A DNA stretch of 64,000 nucleotides, taken from Paracoccaceae bacterium. Its GTDB lineage: Bacteria; Pseudomonadota; Alphaproteobacteria; Rhodobacterales; Rhodobacteraceae. Made by a program: the position numbers and the translations under genes. This document shows positions 18,552 through 27,625 of this stretch, piece after piece (the stretch's first letter is position 1; every line of letters starts with the position of its first letter). The DNA lies in the NCBI GenBank assembly GCA_024742455.1, contig JANSYL010000002.1, positions 1-64,000 of the forward strand, in the 5' to 3' direction. Under the pieces are notes generated by a model. The model saw nothing but the letters and a program-made list of their open reading frames with translations, did not search any database and was not told the origin of the DNA.

Positions 18552-19283
18552 TTACCGGCTTTCGTGGGCTTCTTCAGGCGTGAAGGTCGAGAAATCGACC
18601 AGCGTGCCGAGCATCTGCAGATACGCGATCAGCGCATCCATCTCGGTCACTTCTTCCTGCCCGTCGAAATTGCGCTGCTGCGCGCCCGGATAGCGTTCCA
18701 CCACGCCCGGATCACCGAAATCGGTCGCCTGCTCGACGAAATCGAGACGGGCGTTTTCGATCATCACGTCCGTATAGGGCACGCCCACCAACCGGTGCGT
18801 CGACATGAGGTCGGCGATATAGGTCGGCGCGATCTCGCGATCGAGAAGGTAGGCGTAGGGCGGCATCACCGATTCCGGCACCACCGATTGCGGGCTGACC
18901 AGGTGGTCGACATGCCACGCATCCGAATAGCGTCCGCCGACACGGGCGAGGTCGGGCCCCGTCCGCTTGGACCCCCACTGGAACGGGTGGTCATACTGCG
19001 ATTCCGCCGCCAGCGAATAATGGCCGTACCGCTCCACCTCGTCGCGCATCGGGCGGATCATCTGCGAGTGGCAGACATAGCAGCCCTCGCGGACATAGAT
19101 CTCCCGGCCCGCCAGCTCCAGCGGGGAGTAGGGGCGCATGCCCTCTACATCCTCGATGGTGTTTTCCAGGTAGAAGAGCGGTGCGATCTCAACGATCCCG
19201 CCGACGGTGACGACCAGAAAGCTGAGCGTCAAAAGCAGCGTGGCGTTGGTTTCGATCTTCTTGTGACCCTCCAGCATTGCCAT
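18552..19283 (-). CDS. ccoO: cbb3-type cytochrome c oxidase subunit II (monohaem CcoO)
   Basis: 243-aa membrane-anchored monohaem cytochrome c. An N-terminal helix is followed by the single haem site CYVCH (C68-H72) and the conserved [18 protein letters not shown] segment typical of CcoO. It lies 12 bases after ccoN with AAGGAGG before its ATG. Confidence 0.97.
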   Translation of the reverse strand: MAMLEGHKKIETNATLLLTLSFLVVTVGGIVEIAPLFYLENTIEDVEGMRPYSPLELAGREIYVREGCYVCHSQMIRPMRDEVERYGHYSLAAESQYDHPFQWGSKRTGPDLARVGGRYSDAWHVDHLVSPQSVVPESVMPPYAYLLDREIAPTYIADLMSTHRLVGVPYTDVMIENARLDFVEQATDFGDPGVVERYPGAQQRNFDGQEEVTEMDALIAYLQMLGTLVDFSTFTPEEAHESR

Positions 19284-19295
19284 GGTCAGGCCTCC

Positions 19296-20897
19296 TTACT
19301 CAGCCGGTGCCGCCACGCGGGCGTCTTGCTTGGCGACCCCCTTGCGGACGGTCATCCAAAGGTTCCAGCACATGATGAGCGCACCGGTGAGGAACAGGAC
19401 CCCACCCAGACCGCGGACCACATACATCGGGAATTTCGCAGCCACGGTGTCGGCGAAGGAGTTCACCAGGAACCCTTGCGCATCCACTTCGCGCCACATC
19501 AGGCCTTCCATGATACCGGTGACCCACATCGACGCCGCGTAGAGCACGATGCCGATGGTCGCCAGCCAGTAATGCCAGGACACGGCCTTGAGGCTGTAAA
19601 GCGACTGACGGTTCCACAGTTTCGGGAACAGGTAGTAAAGCATCCCGAAGGTGATCATCCCGTTCCAGCCCAGCGCACCGGAATGCACATGGCCGATGGT
19701 CCAGTCCGTGTAATGCGACAGGCTGTTGACCGCGCGGATCGACATCATCGGACCTTCGAAGGTCGACATGCCGTAGAAGGCGAGGCTGGTGACCATCATC
19801 CGCAGAACCGGATCGGTCCGCAGCTTGTCCCATGCCCCCGACAGGGTCATCAGGCCGTTGATCATGCCGCCCCAGCTTGGCATCCACAGCACGACCGAGA
19901 ACACCATGCCCAGCGTCGAGGCCCAGTCGGGCAGCGCGGTATAGTGCAGGTGGTGCGGACCGGCCCAGATATACAGGAAGATCAGCGCCCAGAAGTGGAT
20001 GATCGACAGCTTGTAGGAATAGACCGGGCGTTCGGCCTGCTTCGGCACGAAGTAATACATCATGCCCAGGAAGCCCGCGGTCAGGAAGAAGCCCACGGCG
20101 TTATGGCCATACCACCATTGCGTCATCGCCCCCTGCACGCCCGAGAAGACCGGGACCGAGGACGAGCCGAACAGCGACACGGGGATCTGCAGGTTGTTGA
20201 CCACATGCAGCATCGCCACGGTCACGATGAAGGACAGAAGGAACCAGTTGGCCACGTAGATATGGGGTTCCTTGCGCTTCAGAAGCGTGCCCACGAACAT
20301 CAGCAGGAAACAGACCCAGACGATGGTCAGCCACAGGTCGACCAGCCATTCGGGTTCGGCATATTCCTGACCCTGGGTCGATCCCAGGAGATAACCGGTC
20401 GCTGCCATCACGATGAACAGCTGATAGCCGAGGAAGACGAACCAGGCGAGGTTGCCGCCCCACATCCGCGCCGCCGATGTCCGCTGCACGATGTAGAAGG
20501 ACGCCGCCAGAAGCGCGTTGCCGCCGAAGGCGAAGATCACCGCCGAGGTATGCAGCGGACGCAGGCGCCCGAAATTCAGATACCCTTCGGCCCAGGTGAA
20601 GTTCAGAACCGGAAACGCCAGTTGAAAGGCGATCACGACGCCGACCAGGAAACCCACGACGCCCCAGAAGGCCGTGGCAATCGCGGCGGCCCGGACCGGG
20701 CCATCCATGTATTCATTGGCCGGCGCGGGCACGCGCGGCTCCCCGGTGCGGCGAAGCTGCCACAAGAACAGCGCGCCGGCCGATGCCATGATCAACAAGG
20801 CATGGACCAGATACGCCGCGTCCCGTGCGTATTGGGCCGCGATGGCGGCGCAGATCGCAACGAGGCCGAGGATCAGAAGCTTTACGTAATCAAGCAT
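19296..20897 (-). CDS. ccoN: cbb3-type cytochrome c oxidase subunit I (CcoN)
   Basis: Catalytic haem-copper subunit, 533 aa from the ATG at 20897 (GAAGGGA ribosome-binding sequence 6 bases before it; the frame is open further upstream). It has about 12 membrane helices and the expected metal-binding histidines, including [26 protein letters not shown], the [13 protein letters not shown] double histidine and [13 protein letters not shown]. It reduces O2 with high affinity and pumps protons. Together with ccoOQP it forms an operon with an FNR site about 100 bases upstream of the start. Confidence 0.97.
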   Translation of the reverse strand: MLDYVKLLILGLVAICAAIAAQYARDAAYLVHALLIMASAGALFLWQLRRTGEPRVPAPANEYMDGPVRAAAIATAFWGVVGFLVGVVIAFQLAFPVLNFTWAEGYLNFGRLRPLHTSAVIFAFGGNALLAASFYIVQRTSAARMWGGNLAWFVFLGYQLFIVMAATGYLLGSTQGQEYAEPEWLVDLWLTIVWVCFLLMFVGTLLKRKEPHIYVANWFLLSFIVTVAMLHVVNNLQIPVSLFGSSSVPVFSGVQGAMTQWWYGHNAVGFFLTAGFLGMMYYFVPKQAERPVYSYKLSIIHFWALIFLYIWAGPHHLHYTALPDWASTLGMVFSVVLWMPSWGGMINGLMTLSGAWDKLRTDPVLRMMVTSLAFYGMSTFEGPMMSIRAVNSLSHYTDWTIGHVHSGALGWNGMITFGMLYYLFPKLWNRQSLYSLKAVSWHYWLATIGIVLYAASMWVTGIMEGLMWREVDAQGFLVNSFADTVAAKFPMYVVRGLGGVLFLTGALIMCWNLWMTVRKGVAKQDARVAAPAE

Positions 20898-20994
20898 TGA
20901 TCGTCCCTTCGTATGGCCCCGGTTGCGACTCGGGCAGAGCCTTCCGGAGCTGTTCCATCTGACCCTCCCATCGCGGAGAGGGGTGGATCGCTCC

Positions 20995-21008
20995 TTGATC
21001 CATGTCAA
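20995..21008 (-). promoter_or_regulatory. FNR-type site on the ccoN side of the ccoN/usp gap
   Basis: TTGATCCATGTCAA, one mismatch from TTGAT-N4-ATCAA, centred 104 bases upstream of the ccoN ATG. It probably drives low-oxygen expression of ccoNOQP; no convincing -10 is visible in the GC-rich DNA beyond it. Confidence 0.8.
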
Positions 21009-21015
21009 AAACGTC

Positions 21016-21030
21016 TCAACCGTCGGTTGA
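21016..21030. promoter_or_regulatory. 15-bp perfect dyad between two FNR sites
   Basis: TCAACCG-T-CGGTTGA, seven paired bases around a single central T, lies 7 bases from each flanking FNR-type site. It could be an operator for a second regulator acting on ccoN and usp together. Confidence 0.45.
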
Positions 21031-21037
21031 ATAAGGC

Positions 21038-21051
21038 TTGATCGAGGTCAA
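21038..21051 (+). promoter_or_regulatory. FNR-type site of usp with class II spacing
   Basis: TTGATCGAGGTCAA followed after exactly 22 bases by a -10-like TATGAC at 21074-21079. This is the geometry of FNR class II promoters (site centred at -41.5), giving an inferred start near 21086 and usp ATG at 21109. Confidence 0.8.
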
Positions 21052-21108
21052 GGTGCGTCGAAATGCCGACCCGTATGACCGGGTCAGTAAGACAATTGGG
21101 AGGGTCCC

Positions 21109-21945
21109 ATGGCCTACAAATCGATCCTGACGATCCTGACCGATCCGGTGGAAGTTGGCCCGGTTCTGGCCCAGGCCACCGCCTTTGCCGCCCATGCCGG
21201 GGCGCATCTCGATGTGCTTTGCCTGGGCATCGACCGCACGCAGACCGGGTATTACTTCGCCGGTGCCACGGCGCTGATGCACGAAGAAACGCTGATGCAC
21301 GCCCAGGCCGAGGCGGCGCAGATCGAACAGGCCGCGCGCACGCTGCTCGGCAAATCCGACCTGTCCTGGGGGCTTGAGGCGATGGTGACCCAATCGGCCT
21401 CCCTCGTGGGGCTGGTGGCGCGGCGCGCGCGCTATGCCGATCTGGTGATCCTGCCCAAACCCTATGGCGACGGCCTGCCCGCCGATGCACCCGTCGTGGT
21501 CGAGGCGGCGATGTTCGAAGGCAACGCGCCGGTTCTGGTACTGGCCGCGTCGGACATGGACCTGGCCCCGAAAAAGATCGTCGTCGCCTGGAACGAATCG
21601 GCCGAGGCGATGGCCTCGATCCGCCGTGCGCTGCCGATCCTGACCGCGGCGGACATGGTCAGCATCTGCATCGTCGCCCCCGACCGCCACAGCGACGAAT
21701 CCGCCGATCCCGGGGCCGAACTGTCCAAGCTGCTCAGCCGCCACGGGGCACGGGTCGAGGTCAACATCCTGCCCCAGACGCTCAGCCGCGTCAGCCAGGT
21801 CATTGCCCGCCACGTGCAGGATTTCGATGCCGATCTTCTGGTGATGGGGGCCTATGGCCATTCCCGCTTCCGCGAGGCGATCCTCGGCGGGGCCACGCGC
21901 AACATGCTGGAACACGCCGAAGTGCCTGTTTTCATGGCACATTGA
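21109..21945 (+). CDS. Universal stress protein, tandem UspA domains
   Basis: 278 aa made of two Usp-like halves: the first starts with KSILTILTD; the second starts near residue 153 with KKIVVAWNESAEA and ends with the ATP-binding-type GAYGHSRFREAILGGATRNML. Tandem Usp proteins often lie beside cbb3 oxidase and FNR genes in this group of bacteria and are thought to help survival when respiration slows. Its ribosome-binding sequence GGGAGGG is strong, and an FNR-type site with class II spacing lies upstream, so induction at low oxygen is likely. Confidence 0.9.
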   Translation: MAYKSILTILTDPVEVGPVLAQATAFAAHAGAHLDVLCLGIDRTQTGYYFAGATALMHEETLMHAQAEAAQIEQAARTLLGKSDLSWGLEAMVTQSASLVGLVARRARYADLVILPKPYGDGLPADAPVVVEAAMFEGNAPVLVLAASDMDLAPKKIVVAWNESAEAMASIRRALPILTAADMVSICIVAPDRHSDESADPGAELSKLLSRHGARVEVNILPQTLSRVSQVIARHVQDFDADLLVMGAYGHSRFREAILGGATRNMLEHAEVPVFMAH

Positions 21946-21971
21946 GCGCCTGACGGCGGATCCCTGAACAA

Positions 21972-22000
21972 CAAAACGCCCCGGATCGCGGGGCGTTTTG
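21972..22000. terminator. Bidirectional terminator between usp and fnrL
   Basis: CAAAACGCCCC / GGGGCGTTTTG stem (11 bp) with a 7-base loop, giving a T-rich 3' side on both strands. It lies between two converging genes and should stop both. Confidence 0.9.
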
Positions 22001-22021
22001 CATCGGGCGGACGGTGGCGCT

Positions 22022-22768
22022 TCAGGCCAGCACGCCCCCGTCCGAATCATCGCCCGTCTCGTCCAGAAGCACGTCGAAATCGGGCACCAGTATGCGGCGT
22101 TTGCCCTCCAGGCTGATCACCCCGTCCCGCTTCAGCGAAGACATCTGCCGACTGACCGTCTCCAGTGTCAGGCCCAGGTAATCGGCCATTGCCTCGCGCG
22201 TCAGCGGCAGGTCGAACCCCACCTCACCCTGCGCGATCGTCTGCTGCACCTGCGCATCGCGCCGGGCGATGATGGCAAGGAAACTGGCGATCTTCTCACG
22301 CGCCGTCTTACGGCCCAGAAGCAGCATCCATTCCCGCGCCGCATCCAGTTCGTCCAGCGTCATCTCCAGCAGGCGCTGGCTGATATGGGGCGTCGTGTCG
22401 ATCATGTTCTGGAACGGCGCACGGCGGAAACAGCACAATTGCAGATCGGTGGTCGCGATCACGTCATAGGGGGCCTTTTCCCGGCTGGGCCGGCCCAGGA
22501 AATCCGACGGCAGAAGCAGACCCACCATCTGGCGGCGCCCATCCTCCATCGTCTGCGTCAGCGACGCCACACCACGCACCACGGACGCCACGAAATCCAT
22601 CGAATCCCCGGCCCAGACAACCGTCTGACCAGCCTCGTAATTCCGGTAATACTTGATCGCCTCGAGCTGTTCGAGTTCGTCGGTCTCGCACCGCGCGCAA
22701 ACGGCCCGGTGCCGGATCGGACAGTCGGCACACTCCGACTGGGGAAACGCAAGCTGACGATGCGGCAT
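22022..22768 (-). CDS. fnrL: FNR-type oxygen-sensing transcription regulator (FnrL)
   Basis: 248-aa Crp/Fnr-family regulator. The four cysteines expected to hold the oxygen-labile 4Fe-4S cluster are present: C13, C16, C24 in the N-terminus and C112 in LQLCCF. The C-terminal helix-turn-helix reads EAMADYLGLTLETVSRQMSSLKR, with the E..SR residues that read TTGAT half-sites. The ATG at 22768 has AAAGGA before it; the open frame runs far upstream antisense to hemN, but that extension is not coding. It is divergent from hemN with a shared FNR-type site, so self-regulation is likely. Candidate targets in this window are ccoG, ccoN, usp, hemN and a DUF3775 gene. Confidence 0.95.
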   Translation of the reverse strand: MPHRQLAFPQSECADCPIRHRAVCARCETDELEQLEAIKYYRNYEAGQTVVWAGDSMDFVASVVRGVASLTQTMEDGRRQMVGLLLPSDFLGRPSREKAPYDVIATTDLQLCCFRRAPFQNMIDTTPHISQRLLEMTLDELDAAREWMLLLGRKTAREKIASFLAIIARRDAQVQQTIAQGEVGFDLPLTREAMADYLGLTLETVSRQMSSLKRDGVISLEGKRRILVPDFDVLLDETGDDSDGGVLA

Positions 22769-22804
22769 ATCGATCCTTTCCACCGTCAATAATTTCACCC
22801 CGGC

Positions 22805-22818
22805 TTGATCCACGTCAA
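22805..22818. promoter_or_regulatory. FNR-type site between fnrL and hemN
   Basis: TTGATCCACGTCAA in the 84-base divergent gap, centred 41 bases before the hemN ATG and 43 before the fnrL ATG. It can act on either gene, by activation or repression; the sequence alone does not decide. Confidence 0.8.
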
Positions 22819-22852
22819 GGCACGGAATGACACACGTCTTAGTTGTAGGCCA

Positions 22853-24208
22853 ATGGACGAGATATCGCAACTCCGCCGGCTGGGGCTGTTTGACGCGAAA
22901 GTGCCGCGTTACACCAGCTATCCGCCCGCGACGAAATTCTCCAATGATGTCACCGCGCCGGTGCATCTGGACTGGCTGCAATCGATTCCCGCCGGGTCCC
23001 GGATCTCGGTGTATCTGCACGTGCCCTTCTGCCGGCGCCTGTGCTGGTTCTGTGCCTGCCGCACGCAGGGCACGAAATCGGGCGAACCCGTCGCGGCCTA
23101 TGTCGACACCCTCCGCCAGGAGGTCGAGATGATCGGCGCGCTTCTGCCCGACGGCGTCGAGGTTGCGCGCCTGCATTGGGGCGGCGGCACGCCCACACTG
23201 ATGACGCCGGACCTGATCGCCAGCCTGTCGCAGACGCTGCGCGACGCGATGACATTCACCGGCGATGCCGAATTCTCGGTCGAGGTCGACCCGAATGAGA
23301 TCGACGCGAAACGGATCGACGCCCTCGCCCGCGCCGGGATGAACCGCGCCTCGATCGGGGTTCAGGATTTCGATGACGAGATCCAGCAGACCATCGGCCG
23401 GGTGCAAAGCTACGAGGTTACGCGCGACGCGGTCGAGATGCTGCGCGACGCGGGCATCCAGTCGCTCAACACCGACATCCTGTTCGGGCTGCCCCACCAG
23501 AGCCGGACCCGCATCTCCGAAACGGTGCAGATGCTGCTGTCGCTCGCCCCTGACCGGGTGGCGCTTTACGGCTATGCCCATGTGCCCTGGATGGCCAAAC
23601 GGCAGGCGATGATTCCCACCGACGCGCTGCCCACCCCCGAGGAACGCCTGTCGCTCTTTGAAACCGCGCGGCGTTTGTTCCTGTGGGACGGCTATGACGA
23701 GATTGGCATCGACCATTTCGCCCGCCCCACCGACAGCATGGCAAAGGCTGCGAAAACCGGCCATCTGCGCCGCAATTTCCAGGGCTATACCGATGACACC
23801 TGCGATGTGCTCGTGGGTCTTGGCGCTTCCTCGATCTCGCGGTTCCCGCAGGGCTTTGCCCAGAACGCCGCCAGCACCGCAGAATACCAGCGCGCGGTCC
23901 GCGCGGGCGAACTGCCCACCGGGCGCGGCCATGTCTACAAGGGCGATGATCGGCTCCGGTCACGCCTGATCGAAATGCTGATGTGCGAATTCGCCATCTG
24001 CCGCGACACCGTGGCGGCGGAATTCGGACTGAACGAAACCGATTTCAACGCCATCTGCGCGCCGGCGACCGAAAGCTTCCGGGATGTCGTGACCCTCGAC
24101 AGCTGGGGATTCTCGATCAAACCGGTCGGCCGCCCGCTTGCCCGGATGATCGCCCGCGCCTTCGACGCCTATGACATGCGGGCCGAGGGGCATTCCTCGG
24201 CCATCTGA
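22853..24208 (+). CDS. hemN: Oxygen-independent coproporphyrinogen III oxidase
   Basis: Radical-SAM enzyme (451 aa) that replaces HemF when oxygen is low. The 4Fe-4S cluster motif CRRLCWFCAC (C60, C64, C67 plus C69) lies after YLHVPFC, followed by HWGGGTPT and SVEVDPNE, all typical of true HemN rather than HemW. ATG 22853 matches the family start; only a weak GTAGG precedes it, so the leader is short or absent. It is divergent from fnrL and shares its FNR-type site. Confidence 0.95.
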   Translation: MDEISQLRRLGLFDAKVPRYTSYPPATKFSNDVTAPVHLDWLQSIPAGSRISVYLHVPFCRRLCWFCACRTQGTKSGEPVAAYVDTLRQEVEMIGALLPDGVEVARLHWGGGTPTLMTPDLIASLSQTLRDAMTFTGDAEFSVEVDPNEIDAKRIDALARAGMNRASIGVQDFDDEIQQTIGRVQSYEVTRDAVEMLRDAGIQSLNTDILFGLPHQSRTRISETVQMLLSLAPDRVALYGYAHVPWMAKRQAMIPTDALPTPEERLSLFETARRLFLWDGYDEIGIDHFARPTDSMAKAAKTGHLRRNFQGYTDDTCDVLVGLGASSISRFPQGFAQNAASTAEYQRAVRAGELPTGRGHVYKGDDRLRSRLIEMLMCEFAICRDTVAAEFGLNETDFNAICAPATESFRDVVTLDSWGFSIKPVGRPLARMIARAFDAYDMRAEGHSSAI

Positions 24209-24218
24209 GGCGCAAGCG

Positions 24219-25091
24219 CTACTCCGCGGCCAAAGGCATGCTGCCCGGCAGCGTGCCCGCCACCCGCGCGATGACCCCGGTCAGGATCCGTTTCACCCTG
24301 TCGAAATCGGCATTGGGCCGGATCATCCGCTCATCCATGTAAAGCGCCCGGTCGATCTCGACCTGGATGGCGTGGCGGCGCTGGCCCGGGCGGCCATAGC
24401 GCTGCGCCACATAGGCCCCGGCAAAGGGCGCGTTGCGCGACACCGTCAACCCGGCCTCGACGAACCCCGCCTCCAGCGCATCCACCAAATGCCCCGCAGC
24501 CGAGGCGCCGAACCGGTCGCCCAGCACCACCTCGGGCCGCCTGGCGCCGGGGCGGGCGACGCTGTCCAGCGCCTCATGAGGCATGGAATGGAAATCCAAT
24601 AGCACCGCGATGCCATAACGATCCGTCGCCGCCTGCATCAGCGCGTCAAGCTGGCGGTGATAGGGCACCCAGACCGCGTCGATACGCGCCTCGGCCTCGG
24701 CCCGGCTCAGCTTGCCGCGATAGATCGCGCGCCCGTTGGCCACCACGCGCGGCACCACGCCCAGACCCGAACTGATCCGGGGGGTCTGCACCACCCGGCC
24801 CACCCCGTCGACGACGCCGGGGTCCAGCTCATCGGGGCTGCGGTTCAGGTCGATGAAGGCGCGCGGGTATTCGGCGGCCAGAAGCGGCGCACCCAGGCCC
24901 GGGGCGCCTGCCACCAGCATGTCCATGAACGCATCTTCCGAAGACCGAATCCCGCGTTCGTCCAGCACGCTGGCCTCCAGGAAATCCTGCGGGTAGTGGC
25001 GCCCGGAATGGGGCGAGGCGACGACCACCGGTGTCGTGGTCTGCGCAGGCATCTCCAGGCGGAAGGCAGGGCGCATATACTGGGCTTTCAT
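24219..25091 (-). CDS. N-formylglutamate amidohydrolase-family protein
   Basis: 290 aa. The sequence shows the zinc-enzyme fold of this family: ASPHSGRHYP near residue 26, FIDLNRSPDELD (about residues 88-99) and LLDFHSMP. True N-formylglutamate amidohydrolases (HutG) finish histidine breakdown, but there are no hut genes nearby, so the natural substrate here may be another N-formyl or N-acyl amino acid. It stands alone, converging with hemN. Confidence 0.8.
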   Translation of the reverse strand: MKAQYMRPAFRLEMPAQTTTPVVVASPHSGRHYPQDFLEASVLDERGIRSSEDAFMDMLVAGAPGLGAPLLAAEYPRAFIDLNRSPDELDPGVVDGVGRVVQTPRISSGLGVVPRVVANGRAIYRGKLSRAEAEARIDAVWVPYHRQLDALMQAATDRYGIAVLLDFHSMPHEALDSVARPGARRPEVVLGDRFGASAAGHLVDALEAGFVEAGLTVSRNAPFAGAYVAQRYGRPGQRRHAIQVEIDRALYMDERMIRPNADFDRVKRILTGVIARVAGTLPGSMPLAAE

Positions 25092-25141
25092 TCGTTCATC
25101 CCCGCAGGATATAGCCCGGATTTTCCCCTGTCCAAAAGACC

Positions 25142-25170
25142 TTGAACCGCCCCGGCAATCCTTCTATAGC
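25142..25170 (+). promoter_or_regulatory. Candidate promoter of tRNA-Val
   Basis: TTGAAC (25142-25147), 17 bases, then TATAGC (25165-25170). The -10 and spacing are good for a housekeeping sigma factor; transcription would start about 65 bases before the tRNA. Confidence 0.5.
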
Positions 25171-25242
25171 CTCCCCACTTCCGGGCTCGGCTGCGGTTGA
25201 TGCAAGATCTGTCTTGTATTCCGTTAGGCCGGAACGGGATCC

Positions 25243-25317
<75 letters not shown>

Positions 25318-25318
25318 G

Positions 25319-25345
25319 ATCATGCTTTTCCTCGAAAAGCGTGAT
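25319..25345 (+). terminator. Hairpin directly after tRNA-Val
   Basis: ATCATGCTTTTC / GAAAAGCGTGAT with a 3-base loop, 12 paired positions including one G-T, starting 2 bases after the tRNA CCA. There is no T-run after it, so it may be a tRNA 3' processing or Rho-type end. Confidence 0.45.
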
Positions 25346-25495
25346 GGCGACAGGGTCGCCGCCGAAGCGGCGGTCCCGAGAGCCATGCCCAAGGGTCAAG
25401 CGCGGCCTGTTTCGGGCAAAGAATATGAACCGGGCCTAGCAGCCCATGGATTAACCCAAGGCGCAATCGCCGCGCCGCGACGAAGGAGAAGACCG

Positions 25496-25621
25496 ATGAA
25501 GGTCAAGAACTCGCTCCGTTCGCTCAAGAGCCGCCATCGCGATTGCCGTGTCGTGCGCCGCAAGGGCCGGGTCTACGTGATCAACAAGACGCAGCGCCGG
25601 TTCAAGGCCCGCCAGGGCTGA
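25496..25621 (+). CDS. rpmJ: 50S ribosomal protein L36
   Basis: 41-aa basic protein [17 protein letters not shown]..., ending [12 protein letters not shown], the long alphaproteobacterial form of L36. It has a single cysteine, so it is the type lacking the zinc-binding Cys3His set. The ribosome-binding sequence GAAGGAG is ideal, and a strong terminator follows. Confidence 0.97.
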   Translation: MKVKNSLRSLKSRHRDCRVVRRKGRVYVINKTQRRFKARQG

Positions 25622-25644
25622 GCCAACCGGTTGTTCGTGCAAAA

Positions 25645-25670
25645 GGCCGCCTTCGGGCGGCTTTTTCTTT
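25645..25670 (+). terminator. Rho-independent terminator of rpmJ
   Basis: GCCGCC-TTCG-GGCGGC tetraloop hairpin followed by TTTTTCTTT. Confidence 0.93.
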
Positions 25671-25786
25671 GGGGGAACAGGCGTGCCTGCGGTCCGGCAA
25701 CTGCCGCCCGGGACCCTTTCACGTCGGTGAACGAGACTGGGATTTTCGCTTTCGGTCAGTGGCTTGAGCCGGGTGCTGAACCCCGA

Positions 25787-26317
25787 TCACCACTCCGACA
25801 TCCGCGCGTTCAGGTCATCCAGCGTATACCGGTTGGCGATCGGCCCCGCGATGCCCGGCACGAAATTCGGGTCCTGCCCCATGCAGCCCAGCCCGCAGAT
25901 CAGCGTCGCCACACCGCGCTGCCCGTCGATATACCACAGCCGCCCGCCCGGCGTGGCCACGTATCCATCGACGCCCTCGAACATGTCGCCCTCGATATCC
26001 TCGATCGACGGCACCTCGCTGTCGGCCTCGGGGTCGAACCCCGCATGGGTGTGGAACGAGGCCACGATTTCCACGAACCGGCTTTCATCGGCCCGGCTCA
26101 GGCAACTGTCCCGCCGCCCCCGTGTCACCTCGGTGACCGACACCGTGCCATCGGGCAGCACGCCGACATAGCCGCAATATTCCCGGTTCTCGGCAAAGGA
26201 CCGCGGCTGCAACTGCATCAGAACCTCGCGCGCCGCCCGCATTTCCGCCGGGTCCTGCGCTAGCGCCGGGGCGCTTGTCACGATGGCCAGGGCCACCGCG
26301 ATCGTCATCCGCATCAT
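25787..26317 (-). CDS. Secreted DUF4329-family protein
   Basis: 176 aa with a signal peptide (residues 1-20, cleavage after ALA). The mature part matches DUF4329, with the characteristic SFHTHAGFDPEADSEVPSIED segment that resembles a JAB-type metal-binding H-x-H site, plus conserved cysteines. In other bacteria DUF4329 is often found at the C-terminus of toxin-like or Rhs proteins; here it is a free-standing exported protein. The ATG at 26317 is chosen because a G-rich ribosome-binding sequence lies 8 bases before it. Function unknown. Confidence 0.75.
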   Translation of the reverse strand: MMRMTIAVALAIVTSAPALAQDPAEMRAAREVLMQLQPRSFAENREYCGYVGVLPDGTVSVTEVTRGRRDSCLSRADESRFVEIVASFHTHAGFDPEADSEVPSIEDIEGDMFEGVDGYVATPGGRLWYIDGQRGVATLICGLGCMGQDPNFVPGIAGPIANRYTLDDLNARMSEW

Positions 26318-26395
26318 GTGATCATCCCCCAAGCACATGCCGTCCGGGCGACGTTACACCACCGTCGGGACAGGTCCAGATGTTCCGCTTCGGGA

Positions 26396-27589
26396 TCAGT
26401 CGTAGCTGCGCTGGTCGTCGATGACCTTGCCATCATTGGGCAGGCTGCCGGGCGCCACGATCTCGACGCGGCCCTTGAGCTTCAGCGTCTCGGCGACGCT
26501 CGCCTCGAACGCCGCCGTATCACCGCCCGTGGCCTCGATCTGCACGGTCATCGCGTCCATCTCCCCCTCGCGGGTCGCGATGACACGGGCCTTGCCGATC
26601 TCGGCATGGCGCGCGACCAGATCGGCCACCTGTTCGGGGCGCACGAACATCCCCTTGATCTTGGTGGTCTGGTCGGCGCGCCCCATCCAGCCCTTGATGC
26701 GCATATTGGTCCGGCCACAGGGGCTTTGCCCCGGCAGGACGGCGCTCAGGTCGCCGGTGGCGAAGCGGATCAGCGGGTAATCGGGGTTCAGCGCGGTGAC
26801 CACGACCTCGCCCACCTCGCCCTCGGGCACCGGATCGCCGGTGCCGGGGCGCACGATTTCCACGATCACGCCCTCATCGACGATCATCCCCACGGGCGGG
26901 CTTGTGGGAGAATCGGGATTGGGCGTTTCATAGGCGACATTGCCCAGGTCGGCCGTTGCATAATTCTGCAGGCAGGTGATGCCGCGATCCGCGTATTCCT
27001 GCCGCAGGCTCGGGAACAGCGCGCCACCTCCGACGGCGGCGCGCGTGATCCGCAGCCGCTCGCCCATCTCCTCGGCCTTGTCGAGGATCACCTTCAGATA
27101 ATCGGGCGTGCCCGCGTAAACGGTCGTGCCCACATCCTTCGCCGCCCGCACCTGCAATTCGGTCTGCCCGATGCCCGCGGGCAGCACCGCGGCCCCGACG
27201 GCCCGCGCGCCCGATTCAAAGATCATGCCCGCAGGCGTCAGGTGATAGGCGAAACAGTTCTGCACGATATCGTCCGGCCCCACGCCAAGCGCATGCAGGA
27301 ACCGCCCGATCCGCCACCAGTCATGACTGATCCCGCCCGGTTCATAGATCGGCCCGGGGCTTTGGAACACATGGGCGGCGTTCTGCACCGGCAAACCGCC
27401 AAAGGGCGGGTGCGCCGCCTGTTTCTCGACCAGCTCCGATTTGCGGAACACCGGCAGCCCTGCCAGGTCCGACAGATCACTGATCGGGGCCATGTCACAG
27501 GCCGCCAGTTGCGCGTTCAGCGCCTGCAACAGGTCCGCCGCGCGCGCATCGGCGCTGCGCGTCTCAAGCGTGTCGTAGAAACCGGTCAT
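26396..27589 (-). CDS. Phenylacetate-CoA ligase-like adenylate-forming enzyme
   Basis: 397 aa, PaaK-like and about 40 residues shorter than classical PaaK. It shows the adenylate-forming pattern: a FGGLPVQ region near the N-terminus, QNCFAYHLTPAGMIFESG, AGTPDYL, a NYATADLGNVAYE acceptor-site segment, LIRFATGDLSAVLP with the conserved Asp, and a C-terminal lobe beginning GRADQTTKIKGMFVRPEQV. It would activate a carboxylic acid (aromatic or other) as its CoA thioester. It is the last gene of the liv-type transporter operon, 36 bases after livF, so the substrate is probably what the transporter imports. Confidence 0.8.
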   Translation of the reverse strand: MTGFYDTLETRSADARAADLLQALNAQLAACDMAPISDLSDLAGLPVFRKSELVEKQAAHPPFGGLPVQNAAHVFQSPGPIYEPGGISHDWWRIGRFLHALGVGPDDIVQNCFAYHLTPAGMIFESGARAVGAAVLPAGIGQTELQVRAAKDVGTTVYAGTPDYLKVILDKAEEMGERLRITRAAVGGGALFPSLRQEYADRGITCLQNYATADLGNVAYETPNPDSPTSPPVGMIVDEGVIVEIVRPGTGDPVPEGEVGEVVVTALNPDYPLIRFATGDLSAVLPGQSPCGRTNMRIKGWMGRADQTTKIKGMFVRPEQVADLVARHAEIGKARVIATREGEMDAMTVQIEATGGDTAAFEASVAETLKLKGRVEIVAPGSLPNDGKVIDDQRSYD

Positions 27590-27625
27590 GGGGCCCTCGC
27601 CTCGGGGTTCGGTGGATCGGACGGC

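Noticed and set aside
18327..20900. 857-codon plus-strand open frame across ccoQ, ccoO and ccoN
   Set aside because: Antisense shadow of three well-supported genes; His/Arg/Gln-rich low-quality sequence with no domains.
22769..23932. Long open frame continuing upstream of fnrL, antisense to hemN
   Set aside because: It overlaps the full hemN coding sequence; fnrL has a proper start with ribosome-binding sequence at 22768. GC-rich third-position bias opens antisense frames.
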